DNA from: an uncultured Oscillospiraceae bacterium | GTDB lineage: Bacteria; Bacillota; Clostridia; Oscillospirales; Oscillospiraceae | Length of the DNA stretch: 64,000 nt | Reading direction: 5' to 3' | Assembly: GCA_934591895.1 (NCBI GenBank) | Contig: CAKTPP010000007.1 | Span: forward strand, 65,509-129,508 | Shown: positions 1 through 8,061 of the stretch, one piece after another | Position numbering within the stretch: the first letter of the stretch is position 1 | Layout: the number at the start of each line of letters is the position of its first letter | Notes under the pieces: generated by a model | The model's database searches: none | Told to the model about the DNA's origin: nothing | The model's input: the letters and a program-made list of their open reading frames with translations, nothing else | Made by a program: the position numbers and the translations under genes

Positions 1-1
1 C

Positions 2-1606
2 TGGAAGATCAAGATCACCTTTAACGGCAACGACGACTACAAAGGCTGCAGTCGGGAAATGGATGTGACGTTCCTCGGCCGCACGGATGCACCGTTCCAG
101 CTCAAGCAGGGCGTGACCGAGGTTGCGATGGTCTACAATCGTGATCAGAGCATCAACTACGCCGAGACCGCGCAGGCGCTGCGCGAGGCGCTGCTCGAAA
201 GCACTGGAGATGTCTCTATCGACGAAGTGACGGTGCAGTACAACGCCGGTACAGAGCATATCAAGAATTATCAGCCCCTGAATTACAGCCCGACGGGCAG
301 CAACATTATTGACCAGCTTGTTAAATTTGGCCTCGGATCACAGACCATCCACTTCGTGTGGAACGGTAATGCCGACTACAAGCCGCTCAAGCTGAATGAC
401 GCCAAGGTCGAGATGACCGATAACCGCGAAGCCAGCGCCGTCGTCCTCAAGCCGAGTATCTCCATCGTTTATAATATGGATGCTTCTGTCATGGAGCAGA
501 ACATCTTTGAGTACGTCATCGACTGGGACGACTCTACGCTGCCCGACAAGAGCACGCTGAGCGCGGACGACTTCACGATCGAGTACTACGCAACGCCTAC
601 GGTCACGGTCGGCGACATTGGCGGCGACGTAGGACTCCAAAAGTGGGTTCCGATCGAAGGAGAAGATGGAATCAGTGTTGGCGGACTCCAGTACTTCTAC
701 CCCCAGATGGGTGCCGGCGAGCAGAAGATCCGCGTGACCTTCAACGGCGATGCGGATTACAGTCCCAGCAATGGTGCTGAGCTTCCGGAAGACTGCTATC
801 TGACGGTCAAGAAAGCGCCTGTCACCGTTAAGGTGCATTCGACGAGCATCTACGCCGATGAAGAACCGGGCAAGGACTTCGTCACCACCGATCCTGCGGA
901 CAAGTTTGACATCTTCACGATCTATACCGGCGTGTCCAGCGTGTTCGTGCAGCTGCCCGAGCGCTTCACGGACAACGCATTCATCAAGGCTGTTGATCCG
1001 GTGCTCGAAAGCGTCGGTCTGCGGACGATCAAGGATATCATGGACAAGGGTATCACCGTCGGCGAACTCAAGCAGAGTCTGGACAAGATCGCCAATGGCG
1101 ACGAGTATGCCGCAGTGCGTGAAGTGCTCAAGCTGATGGGTGTTGACGTCACCACGCTGCAGCAGATCATCAACGTGTTCAACAAGATCACCCTGCTGGA
1201 CAATGTCCGCATTGCCCTGCGCACGCCGGATCAGGTGGGGATCTACACCGTTTACGCGATCACGAACAACGATAACTACAACACCGGCTTCGGTATGGGC
1301 GCTCTCGTTGTGAAAAAGCACTACTCCGGTGTGAAGCTCGACTGGAATCAGAACTTCACCAATGGAAAGCTGACCCAGAAGGAAGCGAAGGACTTTGACT
1401 TCGGCGCGACGCTGCGCTATAACGGGAAACAAGTCGAGGATCAGTCCTCTGTGCACTACCTGTACTCCGGCTTCACCAGTAAGTGGAAGCCGTACTCCAG
1501 CACCAAGGCTCCGACCGAGCCCGGCCGCTATGTCATGACGGTCGTGACTCTGGGCGGCAACTATCAGGCGGCGCCCATGACGCGCTCGTTCCAGATCACA
1601 AAGTAA
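2..1606 (+). CDS. Large surface protein with Ig-like repeats (5' end outside window)
   Basis: The frame is open from the left edge, so the N-terminus, including any signal peptide, is missing; 534 residues are visible. A motif of the form I-x-F-N-G-(N/D)-x-D-Y recurs near residues 3-14, 115-128 and 241-252, each followed by a beta-rich stretch. The C-terminus (APTEPGRYVMTVV...SFQITK) resembles the final strand of MBG/Big-type bacterial Ig-like domains. No sortase motif or transmembrane segment is present at the C-terminus, so the protein is probably secreted or held by its missing N-terminal part. An all-helical insert (about residues 300-390) interrupts the Ig-like pattern. It lies upstream of a strong hairpin, as the last gene of its unit. 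The role is inferred only as cell-surface or adhesion; the ligand is unknown. Confidence 0.75.
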   Translation, partial: WKIKITFNGNDDYKGCSREMDVTFLGRTDAPFQLKQGVTEVAMVYNRDQSINYAETAQALREALLESTGDVSIDEVTVQYNAGTEHIKNYQPLNYSPTGSNIIDQLVKFGLGSQTIHFVWNGNADYKPLKLNDAKVEMTDNREASAVVLKPSISIVYNMDASVMEQNIFEYVIDWDDSTLPDKSTLSADDFTIEYYATPTVTVGDIGGDVGLQKWVPIEGEDGISVGGLQYFYPQMGAGEQKIRVTFNGDADYSPSNGAELPEDCYLTVKKAPVTVKVHSTSIYADEEPGKDFVTTDPADKFDIFTIYTGVSSVFVQLPERFTDNAFIKAVDPVLESVGLRTIKDIMDKGITVGELKQSLDKIANGDEYAAVREVLKLMGVDVTTLQQIINVFNKITLLDNVRIALRTPDQVGIYTVYAITNNDNYNTGFGMGALVVKKHYSGVKLDWNQNFTNGKLTQKEAKDFDFGATLRYNGKQVEDQSSVHYLYSGFTSKWKPYSSTKAPTEPGRYVMTVVTLGGNYQAAPMTRSFQITK

Positions 1607-1619
1607 TTTTCCCGCGTGT

Positions 1620-1648
1620 GTCTCCCGGGTGATTTCTGCCCGGGAGAC
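1620..1648 (+). terminator. Hairpin terminator after the surface protein gene
   Basis: A perfect 10-bp stem (GTCTCCCGGG with its complement) around a 9-base loop is followed by ATTTTCG. It begins 13 bases after the stop codon. The T-run is short, so termination may be incomplete. Confidence 0.7.
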
Positions 1649-1717
1649 ATTTTCGTGCCCGGGAAAACCGGCCGCAGCGTAAAAATGAAAATCGCCGAAA
1701 ATTTTTTCAAAAATTAC

Positions 1718-1746
1718 TTGACACCGGTCGATTCGTCTGGTATATT
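1718..1746 (+). promoter_or_regulatory. Sigma-A promoter of the tRNA pair
   Basis: TTGACA, 17 bases, TATATT. The -10 box ends 21 bases before the tRNA-Asp 5' end. This near-consensus promoter fits stable RNA expression. Confidence 0.85.
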
Positions 1747-1767
1747 AAACGAGCGCTGAGGCGACGA

Positions 1768-1844
1768 GGCCGAGTAGTTCAGTCGGTTAGAACGCTAGCC
1801 TGTCACGCTAGAGGTCGAGGGTTCAAGTCCCTTCTCGGTCGCCA
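1768..1844 (+). tRNA. tRNA-Asp (GTC)
   Basis: The cloverleaf folds fully: acceptor GGCCGAG/CTCGGTC, D-stem GTTC/GAAC, anticodon stem CTAGC/GCTAG with loop CTGTCAC (anticodon GTC at 1802-1804), T-stem GAGGG/CCCTT with TTCAAGT loop, discriminator G and encoded CCA. Confidence 0.97.
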
Positions 1845-1868
1845 CCCGCGGAGCGAAAGCTCCGCGGG
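1845..1868 (+). other. GAAA-tetraloop hairpin between the two tRNAs
   Basis: A perfect 10-bp stem (CCCGCGGAGC and complement) is capped by a GAAA tetraloop. It starts directly after the CCA of tRNA-Asp and ends 8 bases before tRNA-Thr. No T-run follows, so it is more likely a processing or stability element of the tRNA precursor than a terminator (inference). Confidence 0.7.
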
Positions 1869-1876
1869 ATTTATAT

Positions 1877-1952
<76 letters not shown>

Positions 1953-1989
1953 AAAAACCCTGTAACCGCAACGGTTACAGGTTTTTTTT
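1953..1989. terminator. Bidirectional intrinsic terminator
   Basis: A 10-bp stem (CCTGTAACCG and complement) around a 3-base loop has A6 before it and T8 after it. It ends the tRNA operon on the plus strand and the convergent HD-domain gene on the minus strand. Confidence 0.92.
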
Positions 1990-1990
1990 G

Positions 1991-2422
1991 TTATTCTGCG
2001 TTCTCCAGATAGGCCAGCGCCTGCAGATAGGTGTCCTTTTTCGCGGGCGCAGCGCCGTCGAGCCGCCGGACGTCGAGATTGTGCCGCAGGTCGGCACACT
2101 TGACCCTGCGCGCGATCGGATTTTTCGCCAGCGCCTGCACGTAGTCCATATAGGGCACGCCCTTGGCGTGCGTCAGCAGCCGGAGCGCATCGAGCACGGA
2201 CGCGGGAAAACCGGCGCGCTCCAGATCCGCGAAGGAATACACATCCCCGTGATCCTCGACCACGTCGTGCAGCAGCGCTACGCATGTCGATGCTTCGTCG
2301 TCCATCTGCGTGGCGAGATAAAACGGGTGGAACACGTAGGGGTAGCCGCCCTTGTCGAGATCGTCCCTGTGCGCCTGAAACAGGATGGTGCACGCTGTTT
2401 TCACGAGCTGTGAGTAGTACAT
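1991..2422 (-). CDS. Small HD-domain protein, RelA/SpoT hydrolase-like
   Basis: A 143-residue protein consisting of one HD domain like the (p)ppGpp hydrolase part of RelA/SpoT. The visible signature is GGYPYVFHPFYLATQ, then ALLHDVVEDHGD (metal-binding HD with following ED), then a late conserved segment VKCADLRHNLD. No synthetase, TGS or ACT domain is present, so it resembles stand-alone small alarmone hydrolases (MESH1-like). Substrate is inferred from family only. The ATG is chosen because GGAGG (2431-2435 on the complement) lies 8 bases upstream; longer in-frame starts run into the -10 box and the repeat element. It is convergent with the tRNA operon and shares its terminator. Confidence 0.8.
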   Translation of the reverse strand: MYYSQLVKTACTILFQAHRDDLDKGGYPYVFHPFYLATQMDDEASTCVALLHDVVEDHGDVYSFADLERAGFPASVLDALRLLTHAKGVPYMDYVQALAKNPIARRVKCADLRHNLDVRRLDGAAPAKKDTYLQALAYLENAE

Positions 2423-2470
2423 ATGCCAAGCCTCCGTATGACGAATGTCGGCGGTGCACGCCGTATCTCT

Positions 2471-2499
2471 ATTGTAGCAGGCGCGCGAGCGCTGCGCAA
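2471..2499 (-). promoter_or_regulatory. Promoter of the HD-domain gene
   Basis: On the minus strand TTGCGC, 17 bases, TACAAT, with the start codon about 49 bases downstream of the -10 box. Confidence 0.7.
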
Positions 2500-2518
2500 C
2501 GACACTTTTGCGGCATAC

Positions 2519-2550
2519 AGCAGACCCCCGCCGTTCAGCGGGGGGGCTGC
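2519..2550. repeat. Left copy of duplicated hairpin flanking element copy A
   Basis: The first 26 bases (2519-2544) match 2751-2776 exactly. The hairpin arms are GCAGACCCCCGC and its near-complement around CGTTCA; the 3' arm carries two extra G residues relative to the right copy. This sequence is unrelated to the hairpins flanking copies B and C. Confidence 0.85.
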
Positions 2551-2750
2551 AGAGGCTGTCAAAAAGTATTACTTTTTGACAAAGGGGTTTGCGGCCTGAC
2601 TGCAGCGCACGCGCCGTCCGCCGGAGGCGGACGGCGCGCACGTTTGCAGGCCGAGAAGTATTTTCTTCGCCGCACATGTCGCCGAAGAAAATGATCAGAC
2701 TTTCTTTCGCCGCTCCGGCGGCGAAAGGCTCGAGGTTCTTTGATGAGCTG
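2551..2750 (+). mobile_element. ~200-bp terminator-embedded repeat element, copy A
   Basis: This is one of three full copies (others 24643-24843 and 26748-26946). In this orientation it begins GAGGCTGTCAAAAAG and ends GGTTCTTTGATGAGCTG, giving imperfect inverted ends (TGTCAAA.../...TTTGATG). Internally it is a chain of hairpins: GTCAAAAAGT/ACTTTTTGAC, a large stem (GCGGCCTG-CTGCAG with CTGCAGGCC-type arm) enclosing GCCGTCCGCC/GGCGGACGGC, then ATTTTCTTCG/CGAAGAAAAT, then CTTTCGCCGC/GCGGCGAAAG. It has no convincing coding sequence. It separates rnpB's 3' hairpin from the HD gene's promoter. It behaves like a MITE, but the duplicated target is a whole hairpin. The name and mechanism are unknown to me. 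Confidence 0.8.
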
Positions 2751-2781
2751 AGCAGACCCCCGCCGTTCAGCGGGGGCCTGC
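2751..2781. repeat. Right copy of duplicated hairpin; 3' hairpin of rnpB
   Basis: A 12-bp stem (GCAGGCCCCCGC read on the minus strand) around a 6-base loop lies just beyond the 3' end of RNase P RNA. It has no T-run in its present context because the repeat element follows directly. Bases 2751-2776 duplicate 2519-2544. Confidence 0.8.
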
Positions 2782-2785
2782 AATT

Positions 2786-3127
2786 GCGAGTGAGCCTGTA
2801 AGCCGGGTTCTGTAATCGACAGCCATCTATCTAGACGCACCGTTGCCGGTGCGTTCCAGCCACCTCCATGGGACGGCCGGGCAGGCCATATGTCCCTCCG
2901 CGGTGTTGCTCCGGATAGAGTTTACAGCGCCGCACTGTCTCCAGCCGGCGAGTGAGCTCTTACCTCACTTTTCCACCCTTACCCGATCGCTCGGGCGGTA
3001 TCTTTCTGTTGCACTTGTCCGAGGGTCGCCCCTGGCGGGTGTTACCCGTTATCCTTGCCCTGCGGAGCCCGGACTTTCCTCACGCACAGCCTTTCGGCTC
3101 GTGCCCGCGGCTGTCCGGCTCACTCGC
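2786..3127 (-). ncRNA. rnpB: RNase P RNA (bacterial type A)
   Basis: Read on the minus strand the RNA starts GCGAGTGAGCC and ends GGCTCACTCGC, which pair as P1. The conserved core is present: GAGGAAAGTCCGGGCTCC near the 5' end (CR-I), ACAGAA in the middle, GGTAAGGGTGGAAAAGTG, and GATTACAGAACCCGGCTTA near the 3' end. It matures tRNA 5' ends with the protein RnpA (not in the window). Length about 342 nt, within the usual range. The 5' end follows a strong promoter by about 7 bases. Confidence 0.96.
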
Positions 3128-3133
3128 CCGACT

Positions 3134-3162
3134 ATTTTACACATCCTGCCGCAGTACGTCAA
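3134..3162 (-). promoter_or_regulatory. Promoter of rnpB
   Basis: On the minus strand TTGACG, 17 bases, TAAAAT. The start predicted 6-7 bases on coincides with the first base of P1. It is divergent from the murD promoter. Confidence 0.85.
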
Positions 3163-3183
3163 GCGCTGCGGCGATTTATTTTC

Positions 3184-3212
3184 TTGTAATCGCGTCAAAT
3201 GGGCGGTATAAT
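3184..3212 (+). promoter_or_regulatory. Promoter of the murD-yunB-ligA run
   Basis: TTGTAA, 17 bases, TATAAT, followed by a leader of about 30 bases and AAAAGGAG before the murD start. Confidence 0.82.
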
Positions 3213-3250
3213 CGCTTATATGATTCTTTTTCTTCAAAAGGAGTGTCTGC

Positions 3251-4633
3251 ATGACCTTTTCGGATTATATCGACTACCTGCGCGGCAAGCGCATCGGCGT
3301 CATCGGATTCGGCGTGAGCAATCAGCCGCTCGTGCGTGTGCTGCTGCGCAGCGGCTGTGATGTGACCGTGTGCGACCGGCGCGAGCGCGCGCAGCTCGGC
3401 GCAGCCGGGGACGAGGCTGCGGCGCAGGGCGCGAAGTTTGCCCTTGGCGCGGACTATCTCGAGCATCTGGATTTTGATGTCATCTTCCGCACGCCGGGCG
3501 TGCTGCCCATCGTGCCGCAGCTGCGCAAGGCTGCGCAAAACGGCGCGATCCTCACCTCCGAGATGGAGGCGTTCTGCAATCTCTGCCCCTGCCGCATCCT
3601 TGCCATCACCGGCAGCGACGGCAAGACCACGACCTCGACCATCACGGCGGAGCTTCTGCGTGCGCAGGGGTACACCGTGCACCTCGGCGGCAACATCGGC
3701 ACGCCGCTGTTTGACCGCATTGCGGACATCCGGCCGGATGATTTTGCCGTGCTCGAGCTCAGCAGCTTCCAGCTGCACAGCATGCACTGTGCGCCGGACG
3801 TGGCCATCATCACAAACATTTCGCCCAACCATCTGGATGTGCATCCGGATCTGGAGGACTATGTGTCGGCCAAGTGCAGCATTTACCGCGGCCAGCGTTC
3901 CGACGGCGTCCTTGTGCTCAACGCCAGGGATGCGCACACGCCGCGCTTTGCGGCTGAAGCGCCGGGCAGCGTGCGCTATTTCAGCAGCGTCGGTCCGGTG
4001 GAAAACGGCGTCTACTGCTCCGACGGCGTCATTTATCGCGCGCATGACGGCAGGGCGGAGCGGCTGATCGACGTTTCGGATATCCGCATCCCCGGCGCGC
4101 ACAACGTGGAAAACTACATGGCTGCCTTCGCCGCGACCGACGGTCTGGTCGGTCAGGCGGCGTGCGAGCGGGTCGCGCGCAGCTTTGCAGGTGTTGCGCA
4201 CCGCATGGAGCGCATCCGCGAGCTCAACGGCATCACGTTCATCAACGACTCCATCGCCTCGAGCCCCACGCGCACGATCGCGGGGCTGCACGCGCTGCCG
4301 AAGCCGCCGGTCATCATTCTCGGCGGGCACGATAAGCATATCCCGTTTGACGAGCTGGGCGACGAGGTCTGCCTGCACGCGAAGGCGGCGGTCGTCGTCG
4401 GCGAGACGGCGCAGCGCATCGCGGCGGCCATCCGCGGCTCGGAATTCTATGACCCGCAAACGCTGCCGCTCATTGAGGCGCCGGACTTTCGCGCGGCGGT
4501 CGAGGCGGCGTATCGTCTCGCACAGCCGGGCGACACCGTGACGCTCTCACCGGCGTGCTCGTCGTTTGACTTCTTCAAAAACTTCGCCGAGCGCGGCGAT
4601 ACCTTCCGCGCCATCGTAGAAGACCTGCAATAA
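3251..4633 (+). CDS. murD: UDP-N-acetylmuramoyl-L-alanine--D-glutamate ligase
   Basis: Cytoplasmic Mur ligase that adds D-glutamate to UDP-MurNAc-L-Ala in peptidoglycan precursor synthesis, using ATP. 460 residues, normal for the family. A Rossmann-like N-terminal domain opens with GKRIGVIGFGVSN (residues 12-24). The ATP loop is GSDGKTTT (121-128). The central domain has the conserved ITNISPNHLD, and the C-terminal domain contains NDSIASSPTRT and GGHDK. AAAAGGAG lies 7 bases before the ATG. It is not in a dcw cluster here; it leads a unit with yunB and ligA. Confidence 0.97.
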   Translation: MTFSDYIDYLRGKRIGVIGFGVSNQPLVRVLLRSGCDVTVCDRRERAQLGAAGDEAAAQGAKFALGADYLEHLDFDVIFRTPGVLPIVPQLRKAAQNGAILTSEMEAFCNLCPCRILAITGSDGKTTTSTITAELLRAQGYTVHLGGNIGTPLFDRIADIRPDDFAVLELSSFQLHSMHCAPDVAIITNISPNHLDVHPDLEDYVSAKCSIYRGQRSDGVLVLNARDAHTPRFAAEAPGSVRYFSSVGPVENGVYCSDGVIYRAHDGRAERLIDVSDIRIPGAHNVENYMAAFAATDGLVGQAACERVARSFAGVAHRMERIRELNGITFINDSIASSPTRTIAGLHALPKPPVIILGGHDKHIPFDELGDEVCLHAKAAVVVGETAQRIAAAIRGSEFYDPQTLPLIEAPDFRAAVEAAYRLAQPGDTVTLSPACSSFDFFKNFAERGDTFRAIVEDLQ

Positions 4634-4681
4634 ATGCATGGATCGCGCCCCGCCTGCATAGCATGGCAGGGGGGGAGTGCC

Positions 4682-5323
4682 ATGATCCGTGCGACTCGCC
4701 GCCGGCGCCCGGCCATCCGCCGCCCGCCGCGGGCAAAGCGCAGAGCGGCGGCGCTGCTGCTGGCGCTGGCCGTGCTTGGCAGCGCCGCGTATGTGACCGT
4801 GACGGTGCTGCAGCTCATTACGCAGCTTGCCGTAAACGCCGCCTGCGATCTCATGCAGCTGAAGATCAACACCGCCGTCCGCGCGGCCATGGCGCAGGTG
4901 CGCGGCGAATACTATACCTACCGCACAGATGCGGACGGGACGATCACGGCCGTGAGCATCGACGCCGGGCGCGTGGGGCAGGTGTCCTCGCTTGTGCTTG
5001 AGCATATGACGGACGGCGACGACGGGCAGATCGAGCTCGACATCCCGCTTGAGACGCTCTTCGGCGTGAATTTTCTGCCCGGCCTCAGGCTGCCGCTGCC
5101 GGTGCGCATCCTTGTGCTGACGACGTCGGATGTGCGATACCGCAACGAGCTCATGTCGGCCGCGATCAATCAGAGCAAATATCAGCTATACCTCGATATC
5201 AACATGGATCTGGACATTCTGGTGCCGTGGGCGCACCAGACGGAGACCGTGGGCATGCAGACGCTGCTGGCCGAGACGGTCATCGTCGGCAAAGTGCCCC
5301 AGACGTATGTGGAAGTGGAGTAA
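4682..5323 (+). CDS. yunB: Sporulation protein YunB
   Basis: 213-residue membrane-anchored protein of the YunB family, needed for full sporulation in Bacillus and made in the mother cell there. A basic N-terminus (RRRRPAIRRPPRAKRR) precedes one transmembrane segment (about residues 23-45). The conserved C-terminal part includes INQSKYQLYLDINMD and ends AETVIVGKVPQTYVEVE, the usual family signature. I choose the ATG at 4682 because GGGGGGAG sits a few bases upstream; an in-frame ATG 48 bases earlier lacks a good site. It lies between murD and ligA, whose start follows its stop by 5 bases. Confidence 0.85.
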   Translation: MIRATRRRRPAIRRPPRAKRRAAALLLALAVLGSAAYVTVTVLQLITQLAVNAACDLMQLKINTAVRAAMAQVRGEYYTYRTDADGTITAVSIDAGRVGQVSSLVLEHMTDGDDGQIELDIPLETLFGVNFLPGLRLPLPVRILVLTTSDVRYRNELMSAAINQSKYQLYLDINMDLDILVPWAHQTETVGMQTLLAETVIVGKVPQTYVEVE

Positions 5324-5328
5324 CGACT

Positions 5329-7308
5329 ATGGATGTACACGAAGAAATTCAGGCGCTGCGCGGTCAGCTCGAGCGGGCGAACTTTCTCTACTATGTGAAG
5401 GATGCACCCGAGATCAGCGACTTTGAATATGACGCGCTCCTGCGCAGACTGGAGGAGCTTGAGGCGGCGCACCCGGAGTACGCCTCGCCCGATTCGCCGA
5501 CGCAGCACGTCGGCGGTTATGCGCTCAACACCTTCGCGCAGGTGCACCATCAGGTGCCGCTCGAGAGCCTGCAGGATGTATTCTCGTTTGACGAGCTGCG
5601 CGCATTCGGCGCGCGCATGGACACCGCGCTCACGCAGACGCATGACTACTCCGTCGAGCCGAAGATCGACGGCCTGTCCATGTCGCTCGAGTATGAAAAC
5701 GGTGTGTTCGTGCGCGGGGCGACGCGCGGCGACGGCATCACCGGCGAGGATGTGACGGAAAACCTGCGCACGCTGCGAAACCTGCCGCTGACGCTTGAAA
5801 ACGCGCCCGCAAGGCTCATCGTGCGCGGCGAGGTCTATATGTCGCATGACGTGTTTGCGCAGCTCAACGCCGAGCGTGAGCTGCTCGAGCAGCCGCTGCT
5901 GGCAAACCCGCGCAACGCCGCGGCGGGCTCCGTGCGCCAGCAGGATCCGAAGGTCGCGGCGGCGCGCAGGCTCGACATCATCATCTTCAACCTCCAGTAT
6001 GACAGTGAGCACACGTTTGCCACCCATACGCAGACGCTGGACTATCTGGCGTCACTCGGCTTCCCGGTCGTGCCGTACCGGCGCTGCGGGACGCTCGACG
6101 CCTGCTGCGCGCGCATCGACTGGATCGGCGACAACCGCGGGACGTTCCCGTTCGATATCGACGGCGCGGTCATCAAGATCAACGATCTTGCGCAGCGGCA
6201 GTATCTCGGCAGCACGGCAAAATTCCCGCGCTGGGCGGTGGCATATAAGTACCCGCCGGAGAAAAAGGAGAGCCGCGTGCGCGACATCGTCGTGCAGGTC
6301 GGGCGCACGGGCGTGCTCACGCCGAAGGCGGTCATCGAGCCGGTGCGTCTGGCGGGGACGACCGTCACGAACGCCACGCTGCACAATCAGGACTTCATCG
6401 ACAATCTCGACCTGCGCATCGGCGACACGGTGCTCGTGCAGAAGGCGGGGGAGATCATTCCCGAGATCCTCTCCGTCGTGCGCGAAAAGCGTCCGGATGG
6501 CACGGTCCCGTTTCGTATGCCGGACACGTGCCCCGAGTGCGGCGCGCCGGTCGTGCGCGATCCGGACGGTGCCGCTCTGCGCTGCACGGGTGCGGAGTGC
6601 CCGGCGCAGCGGCTGCGCAACATCGCGCACTTCGCCTCCCGCGAGGCGATGGACATCGACGGGCTTGGCATTTCGCTGTGCCAGTCGCTGATCGAGGCGG
6701 AACTCGTGCGCTCGCCGGCGGAGCTGTATGCCCTCGAGCCGCAGGCGGTCGCGGCGCTGGATCATATGGGCAAAAAATCGGCCGAGAACCTCATCGCGGC
6801 CATTGAAAAGAGCAAGGATGCGGGCATGGCGCGGCTGCTGTGCGCGTTCGGCATCCGGCAGGTGGGGCAGAAGGCGGCCAAGGTGCTGGCGATGCACTTC
6901 GGCACGCTCGACAAGCTTATGGCGGCGACGGAGGACGAGCTTATGGCCATTCCCGACGTCGGGCCGACGACGGCGGCATACCTGCGCGCGTGGTTTGAAA
7001 ATCCGCAGTCGCAGCATCAGCTGCGTCTGCTGCGCGCGGCCGGTGTCAGCTTCGAGTCCAGGGAGCAGGTCGTCGACCACCGCTTTGCGGGCAAGACGTT
7101 CGTGCTCACCGGCGCGCTCGAGCACTTCAGCCGCGACGAGGCCGGTGCCATCATCGAGCGCTTCGGCGGCAAGACCAGCTCGTCCGTGTCGAAAAAAACG
7201 TCCTATCTGCTCGCCGGGGAAAACACCGGCTCAAAGTACCAGAAGGCGCTCACGCTCGGCACGCCGATCATTACGGAAGCAGAATTTCTGGACATGATCC
7301 GGGAATAA
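5329..7308 (+). CDS. ligA: NAD-dependent DNA ligase LigA
   Basis: Seals nicks in replication and repair using NAD+. 659 residues with the standard order: Ia domain (YY...DFEYD, residues 20-40), adenylation domain with EPKIDG (active Lys112), OB fold, four-cysteine zinc finger (CPECGAPVV...CTGAECPAQ), helix-hairpin-helix region, and C-terminal BRCT domain beginning near HRFAGKTFVLTG. The ATG at 5329 follows the yunB stop by 5 bases and has a GGAG-type site within the yunB end; this gives the usual MDVHEEIQ-type start. A 34-residue upstream extension is open but overlaps yunB. Confidence 0.97.
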   Translation: MDVHEEIQALRGQLERANFLYYVKDAPEISDFEYDALLRRLEELEAAHPEYASPDSPTQHVGGYALNTFAQVHHQVPLESLQDVFSFDELRAFGARMDTALTQTHDYSVEPKIDGLSMSLEYENGVFVRGATRGDGITGEDVTENLRTLRNLPLTLENAPARLIVRGEVYMSHDVFAQLNAERELLEQPLLANPRNAAAGSVRQQDPKVAAARRLDIIIFNLQYDSEHTFATHTQTLDYLASLGFPVVPYRRCGTLDACCARIDWIGDNRGTFPFDIDGAVIKINDLAQRQYLGSTAKFPRWAVAYKYPPEKKESRVRDIVVQVGRTGVLTPKAVIEPVRLAGTTVTNATLHNQDFIDNLDLRIGDTVLVQKAGEIIPEILSVVREKRPDGTVPFRMPDTCPECGAPVVRDPDGAALRCTGAECPAQRLRNIAHFASREAMDIDGLGISLCQSLIEAELVRSPAELYALEPQAVAALDHMGKKSAENLIAAIEKSKDAGMARLLCAFGIRQVGQKAAKVLAMHFGTLDKLMAATEDELMAIPDVGPTTAAYLRAWFENPQSQHQLRLLRAAGVSFESREQVVDHRFAGKTFVLTGALEHFSRDEAGAIIERFGGKTSSSVSKKTSYLLAGENTGSKYQKALTLGTPIITEAEFLDMIRE

Positions 7309-7329
7309 CGACAAGACGGAGGAATCATC

Positions 7330-8061
7330 ATGCGAGATTATGCAAAAGAGTTTGAAAACCGCGTCGCCTTCATCCGCGACCTGCTCAGGAGCAGCGGCGC
7401 CAAGGGCGTTATCTACGGCAACAGCGGCGGCAAGGACAGCGCGCTCGTCGGCATCCTCTGCAAGGCCGCGTGCGACAATACGGTCGGCATCATGATGCCG
7501 TGCGCCTCCAAGCGCAACTTCGGCGAGGACATGACCGACGGTCTGGCCGTGGCCGAGCAGTTCAACATTGAGACGCGCACGGTTGATCTCACGGCGGAAA
7601 AGGAGCTTGTCATGCAGACGGTCTCCGCCGTCACGACGCTCAACCAGATGGCGACGTCGAACATCGCGCCGCGTCTGCGCATGCTCACGCTCTACACGAT
7701 CGGCGCGGCGGAGGGGCGTCTCGTCGCCGGAACGGGCAACCGCAGCGAGGCGTATATGGGTTACTTCACGAAGTGGGGCGACGGCGCATATGACTTTAAC
7801 CCCATCGCCGACCTGACCGTGACGGAGATCTACGAGTTTCTGACGTGGCTGCACGCGCCGGAAAACATCATCCGCAAGGCGCCGTCTGCCGGCCTTTTCG
7901 AGGGACAGACGGACGAGCAGGAGATGGGCGTGAGCTATGCCGCCATCGACCGGTACATCCTCACCGGCGAGGCCAACGAGCACGACAAGGCCATCATCGA
8001 CCGCTACCATAGCCGCAGCGAGCACAAGCGCCGTCCGGCCGCGACCTATCACGCCGAATGA
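7330..8061 (+). CDS. nadE: NH3-dependent NAD+ synthetase
   Basis: Converts nicotinic acid adenine dinucleotide to NAD+ with ATP and ammonia. 243 residues, the short type without an N-terminal glutaminase domain. The PP-loop is GNSGGKDSALVG near residues 34-45; GTGNRSEAYMGYFTKWGD and the C-terminal HKRRPAAT are family signatures. GGAGG precedes the ATG by 8 bases. Placed next to ligA, which consumes NAD+; the shared cofactor is suggestive only. The stop overlaps the start of tatD by 4 bases (ATGA). Confidence 0.95.
   Translation: MRDYAKEFENRVAFIRDLLRSSGAKGVIYGNSGGKDSALVGILCKAACDNTVGIMMPCASKRNFGEDMTDGLAVAEQFNIETRTVDLTAEKELVMQTVSAVTTLNQMATSNIAPRLRMLTLYTIGAAEGRLVAGTGNRSEAYMGYFTKWGDGAYDFNPIADLTVTEIYEFLTWLHAPENIIRKAPSAGLFEGQTDEQEMGVSYAAIDRYILTGEANEHDKAIIDRYHSRSEHKRRPAATYHAE

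Noticed and set aside
2559..2840. Short frames within the repeat element copies
   Set aside because: They are not conserved among copies A, B and C and lie in hairpin arms; the element appears non-coding.
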